A DNA stretch of 64,000 nucleotides from Porphyra umbilicalis. Its lineage: Eukaryota > Rhodophyta > Bangiophyceae > Bangiales > Bangiaceae. Below, piece after piece: positions 55,885 to 64,000 of this stretch. The DNA lies in NCBI GenBank assembly GCA_002049455.2, contig KV919073.1:1-64000 (forward strand), read 5' to 3'. The notes under the pieces were generated by a model. It was not told the DNA's origin. It worked only from the letters and a program-made list of their open reading frames with translations, and did no database searches. The first letter of the stretch is position 1, and the number at the start of each line of letters is the position of its first letter. The position numbers and the translations under genes are program-made.

Positions 55885-56125
55885 GGCGACCAAGGCGGAG
55901 CGCAAGCGGGGGCTCTTTCGAGCCGCGTCTGCCGCCCTGGCGGCGGCGGCGGTGGCGTATGGGGTGTCGGGGGCGGCCGACGCGTCGGCGGGGGGCGGGG
56001 GGGAGGCCTTTCGCAATGGTGCCATTGACGCGGTCGTGGCGGCGGTGTTTGCGTGGCTGGCGAGCCGCGAGGACAAGGGGCCGGCCGCCTCGGAGGGGGA
56101 GGAGGGGGGGGAGACGACGGCCTGA
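55134..56125 (+). CDS. Putative plastid membrane protein with coiled coil
   Basis: The main frame runs to the TGA at 56123-56125. Two starts are possible. The ATG at 55134 (TTCCATGG) gives a convincing transit-peptide-like start (MAPAFLPPPLALRARPPCRP) but needs a one-base shift in the C run near 55213-55220. The ATG at 55184 is in the main frame and gives 313 residues. After a short hydrophobic segment (LCILLPPALLVWAF) come an Ala-rich region, two predicted helical coiled-coil stretches (EERADLDAIETMGLAELHRL, ADRAVIAAEVDRLQAL), a poly-Gly run (about 55852-55885), a basic turn (KAERKRGLFR) and two weakly hydrophobic helices (ASAALAAAAVAYGV; AIDAVVAAVFAWLA), ending in an acidic tail. I do not recognise a family. 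Plastid location is inference from the amino end. Confidence 0.55.
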
Positions 56126-57701
56126 CGCGAGCCGCCGGCCGGGATGGGGGGGGGGGGGGGGGGCGTGTAGATGCCACTTGCGTGCGAGCGGATGCACCAG
56201 GCAGAGGTGACGGGGGATGCTGGGTTTCCACCGACGTGTGATGAGGTGCTCTGCTTGCAGAGCTGCGGGAGGGCACGGCGGACATGTTCAAACACCCTCG
56301 CGGCGCCTTGTGTATCGGTCGCGTACCACACGGTCGTCACGTGCTGCGGGTGCCTGAACAATGACGGCGCACGCAGGATCGAAGCGCCTGGCCCAAAGGG
56401 CGGGTACAAACAGTACACGTCGCCAAAGGGGGAAAACGAGAGTTACGGCCAACCCTCAACGAACAGGCATTTCGCAAGCAGGTGCACCCGTGTGCCACAG
56501 CTGGAGCCCCGTTGCTCCCGCCGCCGACGCTCCAAACGGGCTGGCGCACCACGGCAGCCTCCCCGCGCACGCCCAGTCCTCGCGCAGGCACACCCCACAG
56601 CCCAATCTCTTTCACAGAGCAGCTCCGCTGAGGCGGTGCAGCGGCAGCACGCGCGGGCGGCCACGCAGCGCGCCGCCCACCGCCAGCGCCGGGCGTCGCG
56701 GTCGGCAGACCAAGAACAGCGCCGCCAAACACCGCCGGACGCGCGAGAGTCTTCTCTCCAGCCGCCGCAGACAGACGGGCCGTGGGTGACAAAGAGGAGC
56801 GAGGGAATGGCACCCCCTACTCCTGTCGCACAAACATTTTGCGGTTCTTGCCAACCTGGGGTGCCTCGCGGGCATCGCCGAGCAAACGGAACAGCGCAAG
56901 CGCAAAGCACCATAAGTAGTCAAGAAAGCAAGAACGGAGCTACCCCGTTAGCTCACCTGCATTTTCGTAACTGGCTCCAGTACAGGCGGAGCAGAACACA
57001 CGCGCGCACAGGTCACGGTGTCGGCAGGCAAACCATAGCGCAGAGGGGGCGTACCATGAGGAAGAGCGGGACGAGAATACCGCCCACGATGACGGCACCG
57101 CCCAGGGCATAGGAAGCAAGGGTGGGCAGCATCGCAACCATGGTCACTATTGCGGTGAGGTTGTCCCGGCAACCAACGCAAGACGGAGACGCGGCAAGGG
57201 ACGTGCTGCGGGGCCGACGTCAGCAAGCAGTCGTAGTCGACCGTGAACAGCAGAGGGCCAGCCTTCAGCCCCCACCATAAGCAGCTTAATTCAAGTTGAG
57301 CCACCTTGGGCCTAACACACACCGCAACGAAAACTAAGTACCACAACGATAGCAATGTTCAGTTGGACAGACGCAAGTTTTAAAGTAGCACATCCCTTGA
57401 GCAAAACAAATTACGTTATCCTAAACCAGCTCTTGCCCTGATGGCTTGCAGTCTGGTCTTTCACAGCCTCTGCCCTACGACCGCGCGTCCGCAGGCTTCC
57501 GCGCGAGCCAGACCCGCCCCCGCTGCTCCTGGGCTTTCCGGCGCTGCCGCCGACTTGCTTCCCCTCTTTTCTTGGCAGGAGCAGTGCGGCAGCGGGTTTA
57601 CTGCCGATGCATTGCTTGTACCGCTTCTCTTTTGTTCCTGGACCTTCCCCTCCTGGTTGTCCCGCTTCCGTGCGCCCACACGGGCGTTGCCGGTCGCGGC
57701 C
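56126..57701. other. Intergenic, upstream of AP-3 mu
   Basis: A G run at 56146-56163 follows the previous stop. Open frames at 56171-57112 (+) and on the minus strand overlap each other without domains. The last 200 bases are presumably promoter and 5' UTR of the AP-3 mu gene. Confidence 0.45.
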
Positions 57702-59308
57702 ATGATCCAGTCGCTGTTCATCATCAACTCTTCAGGGTATGGAAGAACCACCGGTGCTCTCCCACCGTACGCCGCTTGCTTTGCGGGGCGGCGTTAGCTG
57801 TGCATCATTGTTGGGATTGACGTGCGTGTCTGCAAAGGGTGCTGGCTGGTGGTGTCGCTGGCGTCGCTCCCTGCCAGACGGGCTCCGCCCGGTTGCTGAC
57901 CACTCGGCACTCCGCTCTGCCGCCCGGCCCCGCATGGTTTACCCTCTGACTGCTACCCTGCCCTGCATCTTTTACCACAGAGAAGTAATCATTGAGAAGC
58001 ACTGGCGTGGCAATGCCAGCCGTGCTCTCTGCGACGTGTTTTGGGCGGAAGTCGTCCGATATGGTGCCCGCACCGAGGACGTACCGCCGGTGCTTGCCGC
58101 ATCCACGGGGCCACCAGCAGCTGGTGCCACCGGCCGCAATGGGGATGGGGACGGCAGCGACCGAGACGCATCCGTGAGCGACCGCCCCCCCGCCGAAGCG
58201 GCGGCGGCCATTGCCGCCGCCGCCGCCGGCGCACTCATCCACCTCCACCGCCACGGTCTGTACCTACTGGCAGCGGTCGGCCTAGACACCCCTCCCCTAG
58301 AGACCGTCTCCTTCCTGGAAGCGCTCGCGTCCGTCTTTGCGGCCTATTTTGGGGAGCTGTCGGAGCACGCCATCAAGGACCACTTTGTCACCGTCTACGA
58401 GCTCCTTGACGAGATGGTCGATAACGGTCGGCCGCACACGACAGAAGTGTGTGTGCTCCAAGAGATGGTCACACCCCCGTCGGTAGTCGGGCGGATGCTC
58501 GAAGTCGCCGCCGCCGCCACGGGGGGCGGGGTCGGCGCCGGCAGGGGGGGTAGCGCCGGCACAGTTGCCACGCCCGGGCGCCCGCCAGGAGGGGGGGGAA
58601 TGGGCTTGAGCATGGGCATGGGCGGCGGCGGCATGGGCGTCGGTGTTGGCGGCGTGCCGTCGGCCAGCTCTGTCGTGTCGGCCGCCACTTCTGCTGTCAC
58701 GTCGGCCGTCTCCTCCGCCGCCGCTTCGGCGGCGCACGGTACGGCGGCGTTTGCGCAGCAGCGATTTGCGTCCCCTGGTCACATTCCTGGGGCCCTCGGC
58801 GGCGGAGGGGGCGGCTTTGGCAGCGGCACCCACCGGTCGTCTGGCAATGGCCCACCCGGGGCACGAGGCTGGGCGGGCAGCAGCGGAGCCCCGCCCCCCT
58901 TGCTTCTCCCCTGGCGCCGCACCGGCGTTGTGCACCCCCAAAACGAGATCTTTGTCGACATTGTCGAGGAGATTGACACGGTACTTCTAGGTCGCCGCGG
59001 GGCGCCGCTCCACGCGCTTGTTGCCGGCCGCATTGACGTACGGGCGGCGCTCTCTGGGATGCCCCACGTGACCATGACCCTGTCGGGTGGAGAGGAGATG
59101 GACGACGTTGCCCCACACCGCTGCGTGCAGTCGCGGGGAGCGGGGGGAACGGCGCTCGGCCCAGATGGGGGGGGGGTGCTGTCGTTTGTGCCCCCTGATG
59201 GAGATTTCACGCTCCTCGAGTATGTTGTGCGAGATGTGGAGGAGGGACTGCTGCCGCTGCACTTGGACGCGGACTTGACGTTTGTGCCCGTCCCGGACGG
59301 GAGTGGCT

Positions 59309-59344
<36 letters not shown>

Positions 59345-59835
59345 GGAAGATGTTGGCCGGTTCTGCGACGGGCACCCTCTCCCTTACGCTCTCGCCGCGC
59401 ATGTCCCCTCGAGGCCGTGGCGGCTTCATGTCTGGTGGCGCCCCCTTCCGCCAATCCATCGCGTCTGCGGCAACCGGCGCGATCCTCGAAGCCGTCACCG
59501 CTACGGTCCACCTCCCACCCGGCGTCGACGGCGTGACACCGACCCCCTCACCGGGTACTACCGCCCAGTGGGACTCGACGACAAGGACACTCAGCTGGAC
59601 AATTGGATCTGTGGCCGCCGGCGGGGTGCCCCGCCTCGGCGCGACGCTGACGGGCGTGCCAGGCGGCCGCACGCCCGTCGCCGCGGGTACGGCAGTCGTC
59701 GTTGATTGGCGGCTTCCATCGACGGCCGTGACGGGCTTGCATGTGGATAGCCTCACGATTACGGGGGAGATCTACAAGCCGTACAAGGGGCTCCGGTGTG
59801 TAACCAAGTCGGGGCGCTATGAGCTGCGGTTGTGA
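57702..59835 (+). CDS. AP3M: AP-3 adaptor complex subunit mu
   Basis: Exons 57702-57736 and 57981-59835 give 629 residues. Exon 1 encodes MIQSLFIINSSG; the junction restores GEVIIEKHWRGNASRALCD, the exact start of AP-3 mu proteins. The longin-like amino domain follows (YFGELSEHAIKDHFVTVYEL, LDEMVDNG, VCVLQEMVTPP). Residues about 185-318 are a Gly/Ser/Ala-rich insert absent from the usual subunit of about 415 residues. The mu-homology domain starts at LPWRRTGVVHPQNEIFVD with IVEEID, then ALSGMPHVTMTLSGGEEMDD, VLSFVPPDGDFTLLEYVV, and ends in GEIYKPYKGLRCVTKSGRYE. A poly-Gly loop interrupts it at 59309-59345. AP-3 sorts cargo from the trans-Golgi/endosome to lysosome- or vacuole-like compartments, and mu reads tyrosine-based signals. 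It converges with the C2H2 gene. Confidence 0.95.
57737..57980 (+). other. AP-3 mu intron
   Basis: 244 nt, GT (GTATGGAAG) to AG (TTTTACCACAG), phase 2. Splicing joins GG to A and so rebuilds the Gly of SSGEV. Confidence 0.94.
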
Positions 59836-60070
59836 CGGTTGTAAGATGGAGATGGGGAGCATGGGGGGTACAGGGGGCACAAAGCCACACCGGCTGACGG
59901 GCGTGCCATGCTCTACACGGGCGACCCGCGAGAATGAGGACGGAGGATAAAAACGCTGTCAGTGTGCCCGTGCGGCGCCCTATATACTGTCACAAGCACA
60001 CATCGCAAGCCCAAGTTGGCACAAGCAAGGAAAGCCCTATGACCCAGAGCCAAGCCTACTCTCCCTATCG
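59836..60070. other. Short convergent intergenic gap
   Basis: Only about 235 bp separate the AP-3 mu stop from the stop of the zinc-finger gene, so the two 3' UTRs probably abut or overlap. Confidence 0.5.
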
Positions 60071-61146
60071 TCAATATGGTTGCAGCGGGGAAAACGGCTG
60101 CAGCGGTGAGATGGGCATGGGACTAAAGGCCCCAATCGGGCTGACGAGCCCCACGTCAAGACCCGGCAGCCCGCCCGGATCATCCGCGTCCATGGCGTCC
60201 AAGTCCAGCTCGTTGGGCGGCGGCTTGGACCCCGGCGGGAGCGCGGATGGCAAGCCCCCTGATGAGCCCGCGCCGCCGGCGGAGCTAGCGGCGGCGCCTC
60301 CACCTGACGTCAGCAGCAGTGACCGCTGCAGGGAGAGCCCCGTTGCGCCTGTGCGTACGCGGCTCATCCGCCGCGCGAACGCCGAGTTGGGCCCCGACGG
60401 TGGAAGTGGCCGCCCGTCGTTCATCTCATTGACGGGCGGCAACGGGGGCAGGCTCGCCAGAGCCGGCGCAGGTTGAGGCGACGCCAGCCGCATGCACGCA
60501 CGCGAGTAGCTGGCAGGCGGGTTGCCACCACTCCCGACACCGTCCGGGGCAGCACTCCAGTCGCCATCGCTGCCACCGCCAACCTGCAAGACGTTCATGT
60601 TTTGTAGGCCTGGCATGGGCGATGCCCACGATGGGCCGTCCCGCGCGAGTGGCGACTGCGACGGGCGCCACGAGGTGCCGGCAAATGGGGAGGGCAGAGA
60701 CGGAAAGTTGGGCGTGCTCACCTGCTCGACCGCCGACGCCCAAGCGTTTACAGACAGCGGAGCGGGCGACGGAAGCGAAAAGTCCCGCGCCGTGGGCGAG
60801 GGGCGGGAGAAGACCAGCGACGGCTGGCTCGACATGGGGGGCGCAACCGGAGTCGAAGACTGGAGAGGAGCACGCGCACCGCCGCCGTTGCCGCCGCTTC
60901 GGTCCTCTGTCAACCGCGCCTGCTGAGTGGGAGGGCGGCTGACGGATGGCTCGACGCGCGCGCCTTGCGGCTGTTCAGACAGACGAGTTCGCGAAAGCTG
61001 CTGGTGTACAGTCTCGAGCGTGCGACCGTCAACCGGTAGACCGTCTGACAAACCGCCGACGTCGCCGTCGAGCGCCCGCAGTGGCGGGTTCAATGGCGGC
61101 GCCTGCCCCTGCGCCTGCGCCTGCTCCTGCGCTGACGCACGGGCTA

Positions 61147-61204
<58 letters not shown>

Positions 61205-61688
61205 CACTTGCTGCTGGCGTGCAATTTCTTGTTGCTGCCGCTGTTTTACGCCTTGCTGCCGCCGCTGTGCTGCTTTCTTCTCAAGCCGCTGCTGCGTCGC
61301 TGCTTGTTGCTCCAGCTGCTGACGCCCAAACTCCTGCCCTTGTTCCACCTGGGCCAGAGACGTCCGTCTCGGCGGAGACAGTTGATGAGAGGGGCCCGGC
61401 TGCCGGGACAACGGTTGAGACACCGCCTCCCCGTGGCGCCCGTCCAAAGACTGCGACAACGCGTGCAGTTGCTGCTGATGAGACGGTGTGGCTACGTGCT
61501 GAGCGTAATACTGCTGTTGCTGCTGCAGCTGACGACCTGCTCGAGAGTGGTACTGCGGCGGCACTTGCATACCGTACATGTCCGGCTGCGATGGTCGCCG
61601 CTCCGTCGAAGCTGCTGCCGCGCTCGCCTGGTGCGTCTGCCGCTCTTGCTCATACCGGAGCCGTTGTTGCTGTTCTTGTTGGTGCCGC

Positions 61689-61720
<32 letters not shown>

Positions 61721-62878
61721 TTGTTGCCGCCGTTGCCACTCGACCTGCCGCGGGTCGCGACTTGGCGGCTGCCCCGCCGCCACCCCCGCGTTGAGGTAGC
61801 GACCCTCCTCCAAATGTGAGCGCCCATCCTCGCTGCCGCCTATACCAGCCAGCAGCGGCTCCTGCTTTTGCAGCACCCGGGGCCCGCTGCCGGACAGGTA
61901 CTGCTGGAACATCTGCTGCGCTTGCTGCTGCTGTTGCACCTGGTGTCCGTAGGGCTGCCCCGCCGCCGAGCTTGGTGATGGCATGGAGGTCGACAGGGGC
62001 CCCTTCCAGCCGCCCTGCCCGCCCGCCATGTACGAGTCCTTCCGGTCCGAGGAGCCCGACGCGTAGCCACCGCCCCCTGCTCCCCCTGCCCCTGACACCA
62101 TCCCTTGTTGGTACATCTCCTCCTCCCGGCGGCGCACGTAGATGGCTTGCTGCTCTGATGCCGCGGCAGCGGCCGCCACCTCCTGCGCGCGCTGCTGGTG
62201 GGCCATCTGCTGCTGCCGTAGCTGCAACTGCTGCACTGCCGCATCGGCGCCCACAAAGCCCCGCTGGGATGCCGCCACCGCGGCCGCCGCAGCTTCGGCA
62301 GGCGACACCCCTGCCGCCGCGCTCGCCGCCGCAATCTCCTGCATCTCCGACCGCCGTGCGTGGCCGAGCTCGTGGGAGGAGAGGGAGGACTTCCACATAA
62401 ACCGCCGTGCGCAGTGACGACAAACAAATGGCTTGTCGCCTGTGTGCTTGCGGAGGTGGGCCTTCAGGTTGAAGCGCTTGGAGAAGAGCTTGCCGCAGCC
62501 ATCGAAGGGGCACGAGTACACCGGTTCGCCGGACCCGTCAGTGGTATAGTTGTGCATAGCCAAGTCGTAGGCAGTGTTGAGGTCCATGGCGGGCGCAGCT
62601 CCGCCAGACCCGGCGGCATCAGCATCGCCACCGGCGCTGCTGGCGGCAGAAGAGGCCGCTACAGCTCCCGCTTCCCCAGTTGCGGCCTCATCTCGCTGAG
62701 GGGACGCCGAAGCGGCCATACTACCCCCCCCTGCTCCACTGCGAGACCGTTCCATCACCCCACCGCCTGGCACCGGCGTCATCACCGCCGTTGCTGCCAT
62801 CTCGCTCGGCCCACCCTCGTCGCCGACGCGTGCAGGTGTGAAGTCGTCGTCGTCGACAATCCCCGTCGAGTGCCGCAT
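60071..62878 (-). CDS. C2H2 zinc-finger, glutamine-rich transcription factor
   Basis: 935 residues from the ATG at 62878 in one exon. Two adjacent C2H2 fingers lie at residues 121-173. The first is C-x4-C-x12-H-x3-H (YSCPFDGCGKLFSKRF...H) with the standard linker HTGDKPF; the second is C-x2-C-x12-H-x3-H (FVCRHCARRFMWKSSLSSH). The rest is mostly disordered: Ala-rich helices after the fingers (SAAAGVSPAEAAAAAVAASQ), long Gln-rich stretches including two CAG/CTG arrays, and a Ser/Pro-rich end with SPLQPFSPLQPY. Two fingers suit sequence-specific DNA binding, and Gln-rich regions often activate transcription. The target genes are unknown. Confidence 0.88.
61148..61206 (-). repeat. CAG/CTG array coding poly-Gln
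   Basis: CTG/TTG triplets on the plus strand give a run of about 19 Gln in the minus-strand transcription factor. Confidence 0.9.
61687..61726 (-). repeat. Second CAG/CTG array coding poly-Gln
   Basis: CTG/TTG triplets give a second run of about 13 Gln in the same protein, some 160 residues nearer the amino end. Confidence 0.9.
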
Positions 62879-64000
62879 GCCGCGGCCTTCAACCTAGAGA
62901 CGGGGGGGGCGCGGAGAACACTTACGTCAACAAGGAAAACGTGAGGGGGTCGTCCCGCGCCGGAACAGCCCCCACGCAATGGACGGACGCGTGGGTTGCC
63001 CCGCACGCTGCGACGCTGCCGCCCCTCCCTCCAAGAGGCGCGACACGCACCTCGAAGCAACCACAACACGGCCCAGGGAGCCGTGCCAGGTAGAGATGAG
63101 GTGGCAGCCGGGAACCACCGTGCCCTACACGGTCACCGACTGTGCCGCAAACGCCAGACCTGGCCGGCACCACTGGGGAAGCGCCGTGGACGATGATGAA
63201 GGGCCAGCTTTCGCCGTCACAGGTACTGCTCCGGGGGCGGCGCCGCTCGCTCCCGGTGCGCCCTGGCAGACAGTGCCCGTGAGGAAGGTTCGTCCGCCCC
63301 AGCAACTGGCCCTCCAAAGCGCCTGACACTAGGCGTGGCCGCACGCGCCGCAAGCACGTCCACCCGGCGTGGCTCCGCGCCCCTCAACGGTCCCCACGCG
63401 TGCACAGCGGCCGCCGCGAAGAATGGGCCGCCCGTGGCGGCACCAGGCGGCGTCCGGAAGGAGCTGCAGCAATGCGTCGGCAGCGAAGCGGGCGTGGGGA
63501 ACAGACCGTCGAGGAGCAAGAATGATACTGGTGCAGGCGCACCGGCAGCCGGCGGTGCAAGCGGCCCGCGGTGTGGGCAGAGCAGAGACGATGCCCCCCT
63601 CCCCCCCCCCTTCACAAAGAGCGGCCCCGTCACTGTCAGGACGGAGCCGTCTCGTGCGATCCCGCCTCCCGCTGCCACGACCCGCGTGTCTGGGACGGCA
63701 GCGACCAAGGCGGCCTGGTCGGGGTGCGCTCCCCCACCCCACTCACTCTGAGTGGCGCGAGTGCCCTGCTGCGGGCGTCAGGCCGCAGACAAGGGGGGGG
63801 GAGGAACACTGCGTCGCGTCCGCCGTGCGCGGGCAGCGAGGAGCCCCGTGGCTGTGTCTGTGGGCTGCTGGGGGTGCCGGGCTGGGTGGGTCCGGCGGGA
63901 CTGAGGGGACGACACGCGTGGATGTGCGTCTACCGTGGTGCCCTGCCGCCTCGGTGTCGGCCCATTCACCTCGACAATCGCGTTGCTCGGCCCGCCAGCA
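62879..64000. other. Upstream flank of zinc-finger gene, no gene seen
   Basis: The first part should hold the promoter and 5' UTR of the C2H2 gene. Open frames further on (63217-63751, both strands) overlap each other and lack domains. Short C and G runs occur at 63596-63610 and 63793-63801. Confidence 0.4.

Noticed and set aside
56171..57112. 313-codon plus-strand frame upstream of AP-3 mu
   Set aside because: Gln/Arg/Ser-rich without domain, and three opposing frames of similar length exist.
1..64000. CRISPR array, bacterial operons or prophage
   Set aside because: Spliced eukaryotic genes, AP-3, septin and CDK7 show a eukaryotic nuclear genome. No regularly spaced repeats with unique spacers were seen.

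Overview
This window looks like nuclear DNA of a eukaryotic alga, most likely a red alga of the Porphyra/Pyropia kind. That assignment is inference. The genes are very GC-rich, have few introns, carry long runs of Ala, Gly, Pro and Gln codons, and three of them have amino ends that resemble plastid or organelle targeting peptides. Three introns can be placed exactly; all are GT-AG and 210-244 nt long. There are no bacterial operons, tRNA or rRNA genes, or CRISPR arrays that I can support.

Region 1 (1-28 kb, GC-rich, gene-bearing): end of an Ala-rich coiled-coil protein (+); a membrane protein with a zinc ribbon, probably plastid (-); a septin GTPase with three exons and a C-terminal membrane segment (+); a CDK7-type kinase (-); a 2.2 kb stretch of extreme GC and homopolymers; an ABCB-type half transporter with a long repeat-bearing tail (+); a secreted protein with a collagen-like tail (+); a CxxC-R1/CDCA7-type zinc-finger nuclear protein (-); and an acyltransferase of the condensation/alcohol acetyltransferase fold (-).

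Region 2 (about 28-50 kb) is visibly lower in GC and contains no intact gene that I recognise. It is a graveyard of transposable elements: a Plavaka/EnSpm-like transposase relic (+), two PIF/Harbinger transposase relics (-), a relic of an unfamiliar transposase-like family (-), several decayed open frames, a pair of about 400 bp inverted repeats 4.6 kb apart, a strong 82-nt hairpin and small dispersed repeats.

Region 3 (50-64 kb, GC-rich again): a large Ala-rich protein with TPR-like C-terminal repeats (-), divergent from a putative plastid membrane protein (+); the mu subunit of the AP-3 adaptor complex with one intron (+); and a C2H2 zinc-finger, Gln-rich transcription factor (-). AP-3 mu and the zinc-finger gene converge tail to tail.

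The genes are unrelated housekeeping functions (vesicle sorting, transcription/cell-cycle kinase, transport, cytoskeleton) and do not form a pathway. Several of the GC-rich genes change frame exactly at long G or C runs. Protein-like sequence continues on the other side in each case, so I treat these as probable assembly or sequencing length errors, not as true pseudogenes.
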